Origin: Accumulibacter sp.
GTDB lineage: Bacteria > Pseudomonadota > Gammaproteobacteria > Burkholderiales > Rhodocyclaceae
Direction: 5' to 3'
NCBI GenBank assembly: GCA_017302455.1
Contig: JAFLDO010000007.1
Span: 1-64,000 of the forward strand
DNA length: 64,000 bases
The position numbers and the translations under genes were made by a program. Every line of letters starts with the position of its first letter. Position 1 is the stretch's first letter. Below, in pieces: positions 50,164 to 58,656 of the stretch. The notes under the pieces are model-generated. The model did no database searches. It was not told the DNA's origin and saw only the letters and a program-made list of their open reading frames with translations.

Positions 50164-51663
50164 CTAGAGCAGGAGATCGAGTTCGGCGGGGCTCAGTGCT
50201 TCCACGCGGTGCATTTGCTGTTCGAGGACCGCCAGTGTCGCTTCCGACGCGTCGCGGCCTTTCGCCAGGCGGCGGCGGACGCGGGCGCGCAGTTGTGCCG
50301 GCGTGGCCTGTGGCGCGAGGACGGAGAAAGCTAGGCCGGCGTCTTCGGCGAGAGCCCGAAACGCCTGGCGGCGGCAGCGTTCGAGGAAGGCGGCGTCGAC
50401 GATTACCGACCAGCCGGCGGCAAGCAAGATCTGCGCGAGGGCGTACAGCCGCTGGTAGGTGAGTTCGCTGATGTCTTTGGTGTAGATGCCGCCGTCGAGC
50501 GGCGAACCGCTGCCGCTGGCCGGTGCGAGACCGCACAGACGCTTGCGCTCGACGTCCGAGCGCAGGCAGAGCGTCGTTGCCGTGGGATCGCTCAGCAGCA
50601 TTCGCCGTGCGGCGCGGCTCTTGCCGCAGCCGGCAAGCCCGTGCGTGATGATCAAGCGTGCTGGCTGTGGGCTCACCAGTCGATCGGCGAGCGCGAGGTA
50701 GGCGCGTGCCTGGCCGGGATCGTCGCCGGCCTGGGCTGCCCGGATCGCCGCGACCTTGGCGCGGACCAGCGCGCGATAGACGGCGTAGAAGCGCAGCACC
50801 GGTGCCGCGTCGTAGTCACCGCTGCAGCTCAGCCATTCGTTGATCAACCAGCCGGCCAGGCCCGGCTGACGCTGGTCGAGCAGGTCGATGTAGGTGAAGG
50901 CGAGCTCGCTGGCGACGTCGATCCAGCGCAGATCTTCGCTGAACTCGATGCAGTCGAAGAGCGTCACGCGGCCGTCGATGAGCACGAGATTGCCGAGGTG
51001 CAGGTCGCCGTGACACTCGCGGATCCGCCCGCCAGCCTTGCGGGCGACCCAGCTGGGCGCCAGACGCTCGAATTCAGCCTGTGTCCAGGCGGCCAGTCGT
51101 GCCAGTCGTTCCTGTTCCTGTTCCGCATCGGTCGGCAACAGCGTTTGCAGTTCGCCGAAGTTCTCGAGGGCCTGCGCCAGTACTTGCGGGGGCTGACCGA
51201 AAGCGCTGGCCGGTGACGCGCTTGCGGCCTGCGCGTGGAAGGTCGCGACAGTGGTGGCGAGGTCGGAGATCTGTTGTGGCCGCAGTTCGCCGCGCGCGCA
51301 GACATGGTCGAGCCGCCCCGCTTCGGCGAAGCGGCGCATCTTCAGCGCGTATTCAATGATGGTGCCGCTGCCGGCGAACTGTGGTTCGTCAGGACGACCG
51401 GTGATCGGCACCACGGTGAGGTAGATGTCGGGCGCAAAGCGACGGTTCAGACGCAACTCGGCCGTGCAGCACGCGTGGCGCTTGTCGAGTGTGCCGTAGT
51501 CGAGGAAGGGCAGGGTGAGCGGCTTCTTGATCTTGTAGGCGAACTCGCCGGCCAGCAGCAGCCATGAGGCGTGCGTCTCGACGAGTTCGACCTGAGCCGC
51601 CCGATCGGGATAGCGTGCCGGGTCGAGCAGGGCGTCTATCAGCAGTGGGCGTGTCCGGGGCAT
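50164..51663 (-). CDS. Aminoglycoside-phosphotransferase-like/AAA-type ATP-binding fusion protein
   Basis: A 499-residue protein with two parts. The N-terminal half (about 1-320) resembles the APH kinase fold: VYKIKKP-like FAYKIKKPLTLPF, the catalytic loop CHGDLHLGNLVL and FDCIEFSEDLRWIDVASE. The C-terminal half (about 335-499) is a P-loop domain with ITHGLAGCGKSRAARRM (Walker A GLAGCGKS) and VIVDAAFLERCRR. Proteins of this architecture are annotated as bifunctional aminoglycoside phosphotransferase/ATP-binding protein; resistance function is not established and is doubtful. It is immediately upstream of the P-type ATPase stop with a 3-nt gap, so the ATPase gene is probably first in the transcript. 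Confidence 0.82.
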   Translation of the reverse strand: MPRTRPLLIDALLDPARYPDRAAQVELVETHASWLLLAGEFAYKIKKPLTLPFLDYGTLDKRHACCTAELRLNRRFAPDIYLTVVPITGRPDEPQFAGSGTIIEYALKMRRFAEAGRLDHVCARGELRPQQISDLATTVATFHAQAASASPASAFGQPPQVLAQALENFGELQTLLPTDAEQEQERLARLAAWTQAEFERLAPSWVARKAGGRIRECHGDLHLGNLVLIDGRVTLFDCIEFSEDLRWIDVASELAFTYIDLLDQRQPGLAGWLINEWLSCSGDYDAAPVLRFYAVYRALVRAKVAAIRAAQAGDDPGQARAYLALADRLVSPQPARLIITHGLAGCGKSRAARRMLLSDPTATTLCLRSDVERKRLCGLAPASGSGSPLDGGIYTKDISELTYQRLYALAQILLAAGWSVIVDAAFLERCRRQAFRALAEDAGLAFSVLAPQATPAQLRARVRRRLAKGRDASEATLAVLEQQMHRVEALSPAELDLLL

Positions 51664-51666
51664 CGC

Positions 51667-54345
51667 TCAGGCCCCCCTGGTCTGCCGAATCGACAGCTTG
51701 CGCAGTTCTTCGAGCACGCACATCAGCGCCGCACAGGCGATCGCCAGCAGCCAGGTAGTGCCGCCGATCGCGGCGGTGCCGAACAGCCAGTTGCCGGACG
51801 GGGTATACAGGATCAAGACGATGACCGCCAGCTCGGCGACGATGCCCAGCCACAGGTAGCCATTGCCGCCGAAGCCGCAGGCAAGCAGGGAGCGGCGCGG
51901 ATGGCGGCAGAGAAAGACGTTGATCACCTGCATCACGACGATCGTCGCCAGACAGGCGGAGGTCGCCTGCAGGTAGACCGGGTCGAAGCGGTCGAGCAAC
52001 TGGCCGTAGTGCCAGCCGGCAGCGTCGAGGACGAAGAAGAAGGCAAGCATGGCCGCCGCCGCTTCGAGGACGCCGAGGAACAGGTAGGCGCGCGCGATCA
52101 GGCCCCATGACAGGAGCCGCTCGTTGGGCGCCCGCGGCGGCCGCTGCATCACCGCGGGATCGGGCTTCTCGGCGCCGAGCGCCAGCGCCGGCAGCATGTC
52201 GGTGCCGAGGTCTACCGCCAGGATCTGGATGATGGTCAGTGGCAGCGGGATGCGGAAGAGGACGAAGGCGAGATAGGGGACAAGCTCGGGAATGTTCGAG
52301 CTGAGGATGTAGGTGAGGAACTTGCGGATGTTCTCGAACACGGCGCGCCCCTCCTCGATCGCCGCGACGATGCTGGCGAAGTTGTCGTCGAGCAGGATGA
52401 GGTCGGCTGCTTCCTTGGCCACGTCGGTACCGCTGATCCCCATGGCAATGCCGATGTCGGCGGTTTTCAACGCCGGCGCATCATTGACGCCGTCGCCGGT
52501 GACGGCAACGATCTCGCCCTTCTTTTTCAGCGCCTCGACGATGCGCATCTTCTGCTCGGCGGCGACGCGGGCGAAGAGGATCTCGGGCGCATCGAGCGCC
52601 AGTTGCAATTGCGTTGGCGACATCAGACGCAGTTGCTCGCCATCGACCACCAGCGGCTGCTCGCTCCGGAGCAGGCCGATCTGACGGGCGATCGCGACGC
52701 CGGTGCGCGGGTGGTCGCCGGTGACCATGATGATCCGGATGCCGGCGGCATGGCAACGCGCGATCGCGTCCGGAACCTCGGCGCGGGGTGGGTCTTCGAG
52801 GCCGATCAGCCCGGCGAGGATCATGTCCTGTTCGTCGCCGGGCGATCCCGCCTCGTCGACGGCGCGATGCGCGAACGCCAGGACACGCAGGCCGGCGCCG
52901 GCCATCTCGTCCTGTGCGGCCAGCAGGCGTGTGCGGGCGGCGGGATCGAGCGGTGCCAGGCCGGCGTCGAGGTGGATGAAGCGGCAGCTCGTGAGCACGC
53001 TTTCGAGTGCCCCTTTGCAGTAGAGCATGCGTCCGTGCGGCGTTTCGGCGAGCACCGACATGCGCTTGCGATCGGTGTCGAAGGGGATCTCGTCGATGCG
53101 GGAAAAGGCGGCCAGGTCGCCGGCGATCTCGCGGCCGATCTCGGCCAGGGCAATCTCCATCGGATCGCCGTGCAGCGCCTGCCGTCCGGCTTCTTCGACC
53201 GCCTTCAGGTTGTGACACAGCGCGGCATTGATGAACAGTTGGCGATGCTCCTGCAGCACGTGCGCGCGCGTCGGCAAGTCGCTGCGTGGCATGAAGGCGC
53301 CGCCTATCCACAGCCGCTGCACGGACATCCGGTTCTGGGTCAGCGTGCCGGTCTTGTCGCTGCAGATCACGGTCGTCGAACCGAGCGCCTCGACCGCCGG
53401 CAGGTGGCGCACCAGCGCGTTGCGCCTGGCCATTCGTTGCGTCGCCATGGCGAGCGACAAGGTCACCGTCGGCAGCAGTCCTTCCGGGACATTGGCGACG
53501 ATGATGCCGATCGCGAACAGCAGGTTCTCCCAGGCCGGCAGCCCCATTGCCTGACCGGCGAAGAACAGCAGGACGCCCATGCCGGTCGCCAGGCCGGCGA
53601 CGATGCGCGAAAGACGCGCGATCTCGCGCTGCAGCGGTGAGACCGTTTCGCCAGCGGTCTGCGTCAGGTGGGCGATGCGGCCAAACTCGGTGCGCATGCC
53701 GGTGGCGTAGACGACGCCGCGCCCCTGCCCGGAGACGACAGAGGTGCCGGCGAGGACGACGTTCCTGGCCTGCAAGGGCGACTCCTCGCTGCTCGACTCG
53801 GCGGTGCGCGCCTTCGCCAGCGACTCGCCGGTGACCGTAGACAGATTGACGCGCAGACCGAAAACCTCGGTCAGCCGGCAGTCGGCCGGAACGAAGTCAC
53901 CCTCTTCGAGCAGCACGATGTCGCCGGGAACGAGTTCGCTGGCGAGAAGGCCGACGATCTCGCCGGCGCGCAGCGCCTTCACCTTCTGCGGTAGCAATTG
54001 GCGCAGCGCCTCGACCGCGCGCTCGGCCTTGTACTCCTGCCAGAACGAGAAGATGCCGTTGATGATGACGACGCCGACGATGGCGACGCCGAGGCGCGCC
54101 ATTCCCTGGCCGGGGTCGAAGTGCTCGGCGACGAATGCGAGGACGGCGCCGATCCACAGGATGATGGCGAAGAAGTGGGTGAATTCCTGCGCAAAGCGCA
54201 GCAGCAGGTGCTGGCGCTCGACTTCTTCGAGATAGTTCGCGCCGTACTCGGCCAGTCGGCGCGCCGCCTCGCTCGCGTCGAGGCCGGCGGCGGAGCTGTT
54301 CAGGCTGGCCAGCGCCTGCTCGGCACTCAAGGAATGGATACGCAA
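51667..54345 (-). CDS. P2-type cation-transporting ATPase
   Basis: An 892-residue pump. Actuator TGES (172-175), membrane-site VANVPEGLLP (283-292), phosphorylation DKTGTLTQNRM (Asp330), KGALES in the nucleotide domain and hinge GDGVNDAPALK are all present. The N-terminal cation ATPase domain and six C-terminal helices are complete. The PEGLLPTVTLSLA segment resembles Ca2+- and Na+/K+-type ATPases rather than heavy-metal CPx pumps; no CPC motif is present. I chose the TTG at 54345 because AGGAGG lies 8 nt upstream; upstream in-frame codons lack such a site. The transported ion (Ca2+, Na+ or K+) is not resolved. Confidence 0.87.
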   Translation of the reverse strand: MRIHSLSAEQALASLNSSAAGLDASEAARRLAEYGANYLEEVERQHLLLRFAQEFTHFFAIILWIGAVLAFVAEHFDPGQGMARLGVAIVGVVIINGIFSFWQEYKAERAVEALRQLLPQKVKALRAGEIVGLLASELVPGDIVLLEEGDFVPADCRLTEVFGLRVNLSTVTGESLAKARTAESSSEESPLQARNVVLAGTSVVSGQGRGVVYATGMRTEFGRIAHLTQTAGETVSPLQREIARLSRIVAGLATGMGVLLFFAGQAMGLPAWENLLFAIGIIVANVPEGLLPTVTLSLAMATQRMARRNALVRHLPAVEALGSTTVICSDKTGTLTQNRMSVQRLWIGGAFMPRSDLPTRAHVLQEHRQLFINAALCHNLKAVEEAGRQALHGDPMEIALAEIGREIAGDLAAFSRIDEIPFDTDRKRMSVLAETPHGRMLYCKGALESVLTSCRFIHLDAGLAPLDPAARTRLLAAQDEMAGAGLRVLAFAHRAVDEAGSPGDEQDMILAGLIGLEDPPRAEVPDAIARCHAAGIRIIMVTGDHPRTGVAIARQIGLLRSEQPLVVDGEQLRLMSPTQLQLALDAPEILFARVAAEQKMRIVEALKKKGEIVAVTGDGVNDAPALKTADIGIAMGISGTDVAKEAADLILLDDNFASIVAAIEEGRAVFENIRKFLTYILSSNIPELVPYLAFVLFRIPLPLTIIQILAVDLGTDMLPALALGAEKPDPAVMQRPPRAPNERLLSWGLIARAYLFLGVLEAAAAMLAFFFVLDAAGWHYGQLLDRFDPVYLQATSACLATIVVMQVINVFLCRHPRRSLLACGFGGNGYLWLGIVAELAVIVLILYTPSGNWLFGTAAIGGTTWLLAIACAALMCVLEELRKLSIRQTRGA

Positions 54346-54655
54346 GCGCTGAACCTCCTGAACGCAAATCGGGTGTCGAGCGGATCGCGCGACGGCGCGC
54401 GGCTGCACGGGGTGACGCTGGACCTCCCGCCGCCGACCCCGGCCAGACCGTCCGACCCGTTGCGCAAGCCGGCGCGGCGAGGTGAGCGAGCCAGCGGTGC
54501 GACTCCGACGCTACAGTCTACTCTCGTGCGCCGGGCGAAGCACCTGCCGGCTTGGCGCCTCGCCGAGTCTATTACCGCCACGAATTGACGACCATGGCAG
54601 GGGCGCGGATACTGGGTATTCGCGGGGGAGACACCCGGCCAGCCGGTTTGCGAAG
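54346..54655. other. Divergent intergenic region before the channel pseudogene
   Basis: A 310-base GC-rich stretch between the ATPase start and the channel remnant. Beyond the ATPase Shine-Dalgarno (54354-54359) I see no convincing promoter pair, repeat or gene. Confidence 0.45.
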
Positions 54656-55197
54656 ATGAGAAGAACGACTCCGGGTTTGCAGCGATCGACGTGGCGTCTG
54701 ATTGGCCTGCTGTTCAGCATGCCGACGGCGGTCGTCCTCTTCGGCACGGTCTTCATGGTTGCCTCGGAATACCTCGAGGGCAAGCCGATGGGCTTCTGGT
54801 CGAGTCTCGAATGGGCCTCGGAGACACTGACCACCACCGGCTACGGGGCCTACGCGCCGTGGAGCCATCCGCTGATGATCGTCTTCGTGATCTTCACAGT
54901 TCCAGCGGCTTGCCGCCGCTTTCGTCATTTTCGAGGAGGACATGGAACTGGCCCGTAACCTGCGCACCCGCGGTTACGAGGTCGTATTCGGCAAGCTCGA
55001 CGAACAGCCGGGCGTCCTGGCCGGGGTCGAGCGCGGTGGTACTGGCCTTGAGCAACGACAGCGAGGGGGTGTTCGCCACGGCCGTGGTGCGCGATCACGC
55101 GCCGGAGGTCCCGCTGATCGTGCGCGCCAATCGGGCGCCGAATATCCCGCGCCGGCACGAATTCGCGACCTCTCTGGCCGACGGTCAGCGCGCCTGA
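54656..55197 (+). pseudogene. Potassium channel (pore + TrkA-N) pseudogene
   Basis: From ATG 54656 a frame encodes a first helix (LIGLLFSMPTAVVLFGTVFM) and a K+ selectivity filter ETLTTTGYG, then loses homology after LMIVFVIFT near 54897. A second frame (about 54915-55035) encodes AFVIFEEDMELARNLRTRGYEVVFGKLDE, an internal part of a TrkA-N/RCK domain. A third frame (about 55036-55197) continues with VVLALSNDSEGVFATAVVRD. So the second pore helix and the first RCK strand are missing, and at least one further frameshift splits the RCK domain; its C terminus is also short. An active channel cannot be made. Confidence 0.75.
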
Positions 55198-55238
55198 ACC
55201 GCCCTAGCCGTACTGCCGTGCCGCGCCAGGGCTGCCCA

Positions 55239-56900
55239 TCAACCAGCGTTCGGTGGGCGCCTGTTGCGCCAGACGGCGACCAGGGTGGCGAGTTTGTCGC
55301 GGTGCGACAGGCGTTCGTCGGAGAGCGCCTCGAGGAAGTCCGATAGGGGCTTCGACTTGACGATCGCGAAACCGGTGAGCAGCGCCGAAGGCACGAACAC
55401 CAGCACGAAGAAGACGAGCCGGACGCTCAGGGGCTCCTGTGCGGCGTCGATCAGATTCATGCCGAGAAAGCCCGTGCTGATCGTCGCGATCAGCCCGGCG
55501 GTGGTGACGACGGTCAGGCGGACCACCGTGTTGGCCTGCCGGCGCAGGCTGTCGCTGTCGAGGTACTGACTCATGTCCTGGATTTCCTCGCGCAACTCGC
55601 TGTACACGCGCTCGGTGCCCAGGTGTTCGCGGGTCATGGTGAATAGCGCTCGTGCTTGCGCCTGGTCGGAGATTTCGTAGAACCAGTAGCGATGAGTGAA
55701 GCGCAGGAAGACTTCGAGGACCTCGCGGATCGCCCGCTTGAAGCGCTTGACCGATTCGGCATTGCCGATCTCGAGACGGTTGAGCGCCGTCACCAGGCGG
55801 TCGGAGAGCATCAACAGGGCCGCCTTGTGAAAATGGGGAATCAGTGCCAGCAGGAAGAACTGGTGGCGAAACTGCCCGAGCAGGCCGTTCTCGAGCCCCG
55901 TGAAGTACGCGTCGCGGGCACTGCCGACCATGATGAAGGCGTGACCGCAGGAGAGTAGCCGGGTACCTGGCTGTTCGGCCTGCGGGTGCCAGTAGCGGTC
56001 GTAGCAGAAACGCGCTTCGAAACCTTCGAGGTGCTGTTCGGAATAGGGTAGCGAGCCGCTCTTGCCGGGCCCGCTGACCAGCACCAGGCGGGCGAAGTCG
56101 CCGCGGCTCAGGCGGCGTGGATCGTCCATCGCCAGGTAGGCGAGCAAGGGCATGCGGTGATACTCGATCTGCCGGTAGCGGACCGGGCCGTCCTCGTCGG
56201 AATGGTGCAGGACCAGCGGCCGCAACAGGAATTCCCAGTGGGACGAGATGCACGGTGAACGAAAGCGGCTGACGAAGGAGAGGTACTTGCTGCGCTTCTC
56301 GTAATCGGAGACAGCCAGTACCTGGCCGTCCGGCGCCAGCCATTCGGCGCGCCGTAGGCAGTGGCCGCCGCTGCCGTCGTCGTCCCAGTAGGGTGGATAG
56401 GCGCGGCCAAAGCGGTAGAGCGTGTCCTGGACCCGCCGCAGGTCGAGATCGTCGGCGGCGATCTCGACGACGAGGATCACGACATCGATGTCGTAGAAGA
56501 AATACAAATCCAGATGCACGATGTCGAAGGTCGTCGGCGCGTCGTCTTCCTTGTAGGTCATGCGCACTTGCGCCACGTCCTGCCGGCGGAAGATGCGGAT
56601 CGGCGAATCACCGTAGTGTGCGTCGGCCTCGCCGCTAGCGCACTCGCCGTAGAGAAAGCGCTGCACGTAGGGCAGGAAGGTGACGAACTCGCTGTAATGA
56701 CGTTCGTGGAACTGCTCCGGGTCGCCGCAGAACTCGTCGGCCAGTTCCCGCCACGGGTTGTCGGGGGTGGCCTGCTCCAGCAAGTGGTAGTGATGCGCGA
56801 AAGGACAGCCTTCGGGAAGCGGCATCAACTGCAGCGGCCACAGCAGAATCTGTCGGAAGTGGCTGACCCGTTGATCGGCGGGGGTTGTCGCAAGGTGCAT
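55239..56900 (-). CDS. CorA-like membrane protein with long N-terminal domain
   Basis: A 553-residue protein. The C terminus has the CorA fold: LRRQANTVVRLTVVTTAGLIATISTGFLGMNLI, with the GMN signature at the end of helix 1, then helix 2 (VFFVLVFVPSALLTGFAIV). The approximately 450-residue N-terminal cytosolic part is longer and different from classical CorA (about 260). It contains an acidic FDIVHLDLYFFYDIDVVILVVEI stretch and DDDGSGG. GMN proteins conduct Mg2+, Co2+ or Zn2+; the ion here is unknown. ATG 56900 is chosen for GGAG 7 nt upstream. It follows the fructosamine kinase-like gene by 17 nt. Confidence 0.8.
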   Translation of the reverse strand: MHLATTPADQRVSHFRQILLWPLQLMPLPEGCPFAHHYHLLEQATPDNPWRELADEFCGDPEQFHERHYSEFVTFLPYVQRFLYGECASGEADAHYGDSPIRIFRRQDVAQVRMTYKEDDAPTTFDIVHLDLYFFYDIDVVILVVEIAADDLDLRRVQDTLYRFGRAYPPYWDDDGSGGHCLRRAEWLAPDGQVLAVSDYEKRSKYLSFVSRFRSPCISSHWEFLLRPLVLHHSDEDGPVRYRQIEYHRMPLLAYLAMDDPRRLSRGDFARLVLVSGPGKSGSLPYSEQHLEGFEARFCYDRYWHPQAEQPGTRLLSCGHAFIMVGSARDAYFTGLENGLLGQFRHQFFLLALIPHFHKAALLMLSDRLVTALNRLEIGNAESVKRFKRAIREVLEVFLRFTHRYWFYEISDQAQARALFTMTREHLGTERVYSELREEIQDMSQYLDSDSLRRQANTVVRLTVVTTAGLIATISTGFLGMNLIDAAQEPLSVRLVFFVLVFVPSALLTGFAIVKSKPLSDFLEALSDERLSHRDKLATLVAVWRNRRPPNAG

Positions 56901-56917
56901 ACGCGGCTCCGGCAAGG

Positions 56918-57862
56918 TCAGCCGCCGATTTCGGCGAGCAGCCTGGCGATCATCCGCTCGGCCTGATGCAGGTAGCCCGTGCCGAACAGGTTCAGGTGAT
57001 TGAGGACATGGTAGAGGTTATACAGCATCTTGCGCTGCTCGAAACCGTCGGCCAGCGGCCAGGCCTCGCGGTAGGCGGCGTAGAAGCTGTCGGGGAGACC
57101 GCCGAACAGCTCGCTCATCGCCAGATCGGTCTCGCGGTCGCCGAAATAGACCGCCGGGTCGAAGAGTGCCAGGGTGCCCGCCTCGTCGGTTGCGGCATTG
57201 CCCGACCACAGGTCGCCATGCAGCAGGCTCGCTGGCGGCTGATGGTCGACGAACAAGGCGGCCAACTGCTCGACCAGCCGCTCGCCGCCGGCGATCAGGC
57301 GGCCGTGGTGGCCGTGTTGCTGCGCCAGTCGAAGCTGCGGCAGCAGACGCCGGCGGGCGAAGAAGAACGGCCAGGTCGGGTGCGGCGCATTGCCCTGTGG
57401 CGTGCTGCCGATGTAGTTGTCGCGCTGCCAGCCATACTGCGCGCCGCGAATGCGGTGCAGTTCGGCCAGTGCCCGCCCGGCGGCGGCGCCCGCGCTGCGC
57501 TCGCGCAAGGCGTGCAGGTTCAGGTATTCGAGCACCAGCCAGGCGTGGTGGCCACTGACGCCATGCCCGACGACGCGCGGCACGCGCAGCGCCGAGCACG
57601 CCGCCAGAGCGCTCAGGCCGTCGGCTTCGGCGGCAAACATGTCGGCCAGACCGGCGTCGTTGAGCTTGACGAAGCAGCGGACATCGCCGCAGTCGACGAG
57701 CAGCGCGCGCGAGATCGAACCGCCGCCGACCTCGGTGGCCTTGTCGATGCCGGCCGGTTTACCGGCGGCCTTGCCGATCGCCTCGCCGAGTGCCTGGCAA
57801 AGCGCGGTGTCCAGGCCCGCCAGCGCCGGCCTCACGCGGATCCTCTTGTCGCTGGTCGCCAT
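56918..57862 (-). CDS. Fructosamine/ketosamine-3-kinase family protein
   Basis: A 314-residue small-molecule kinase. Motifs: GGSISRALLVDCGDVRCFVKLN (nucleotide site), GWQRDNYIGSTPQGN, LLHGDLWSGN with the catalytic Asp, and FDPAVYFGDRETDLAMSELFGG with the metal-binding Asp. These are the hallmarks of fructosamine-3-kinases, which phosphorylate sugar-lysine adducts so they break down (protein deglycation). Length is normal. It is the first gene of a pair with the CorA-like gene. Confidence 0.9.
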   Translation of the reverse strand: MATSDKRIRVRPALAGLDTALCQALGEAIGKAAGKPAGIDKATEVGGGSISRALLVDCGDVRCFVKLNDAGLADMFAAEADGLSALAACSALRVPRVVGHGVSGHHAWLVLEYLNLHALRERSAGAAAGRALAELHRIRGAQYGWQRDNYIGSTPQGNAPHPTWPFFFARRRLLPQLRLAQQHGHHGRLIAGGERLVEQLAALFVDHQPPASLLHGDLWSGNAATDEAGTLALFDPAVYFGDRETDLAMSELFGGLPDSFYAAYREAWPLADGFEQRKMLYNLYHVLNHLNLFGTGYLHQAERMIARLLAEIGG

Positions 57863-58112
57863 CCCCGATGGTCTGGCAAGGTGGTCTGGCAGGGTCGGCG
57901 ATGTACCCGCCGGTGGGACAGCGCTGCCGTCCGCTGCCGGCCGGGTTTACTCGCGCAGGCGAATGTGCTGTGATAGGTGCGGCTCGCCGGGACGGTCGAC
58001 CGGCCGCCGGCGAGTCGCGATGGATTTGCTCGTCGGCGTTCTCGCGAAATTCTTCCGCCGCTTGTCGTTTTTCCCATCAATCCATCCCCTTCCAGAACTG
58101 GAGATCGAAATC

Positions 58113-58475
58113 ATGAAAACCCGCCTGCTTGTTCTTTCCGCCTTGCTCGCCGTGGCCGTTGCCGCCTGTGGTCAGAAGGAGGATGCCGCCAAAGCCGAGG
58201 CCGCGCGGCTCGCCAAGGAGTCTGCGCAGAAAGCCGAAGAGGCCGCCAAGAAGGCCGGCGAGGCCGTCGGGGCCGCTGCCGACGCGACCAAGGAGGCCGT
58301 CAAGGATGCAGGCGCCGCCGCCAAGGAAAGCGCCGTGAGCGCCGGCACCGAAGTCAAGGACAAGACCAAGGAGGTCGTTGCGGCGACCAAGGAGGCTGGC
58401 AAGGAGATGGTCGTCAAGGCCGCCGATGCCACCAAGGAAGCCGCCGAGAAGACGAAGGAGGCGGTGAGCAAGTAG
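58113..58475 (+). CDS. Alanine/lysine-rich helical lipoprotein
   Basis: A 120-residue protein. The signal peptide ends in a lipobox (VAAC, Cys19). The mature part is almost entirely charged amphipathic helix built of Ala, Lys, Glu, Asp and Thr in loose 11-residue repeats (ATKEAVKDAGAAAKES-type). It resembles LEA-like and apolipoprotein-like repeats. It should be anchored to a membrane facing the periplasm. ATG 58113 has GGAG further upstream, at longer than ideal spacing. Function unknown; a stress-protection or membrane-associating role is inferred. Confidence 0.72.
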   Translation: MKTRLLVLSALLAVAVAACGQKEDAAKAEAARLAKESAQKAEEAAKKAGEAVGAAADATKEAVKDAGAAAKESAVSAGTEVKDKTKEVVAATKEAGKEMVVKAADATKEAAEKTKEAVSK

Positions 58476-58656
58476 GCGCCGGCAGGTTTCCGCGGGCAGG
58501 ACTGCCGGTTCGTCCGGCGCCGCCCGCGTCTTCGTCCCGGCACGCGGCAGCAACGCGCGAAAGGCAGTGCCAGGCCAAGCGCACCGGTGCGCCGCGAACC
58601 GCCGTGTCACGGCTGGCGGAAGCGTCGGCTGCAAGCCGACCAACCCCCGGTCGATC

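Noticed and set aside
50164-51663. Aminoglycoside resistance gene
   Set aside because: The kinase-like half shares the APH fold, but the fusion to a P-loop domain is a widespread chromosomal family with no demonstrated antibiotic substrate.
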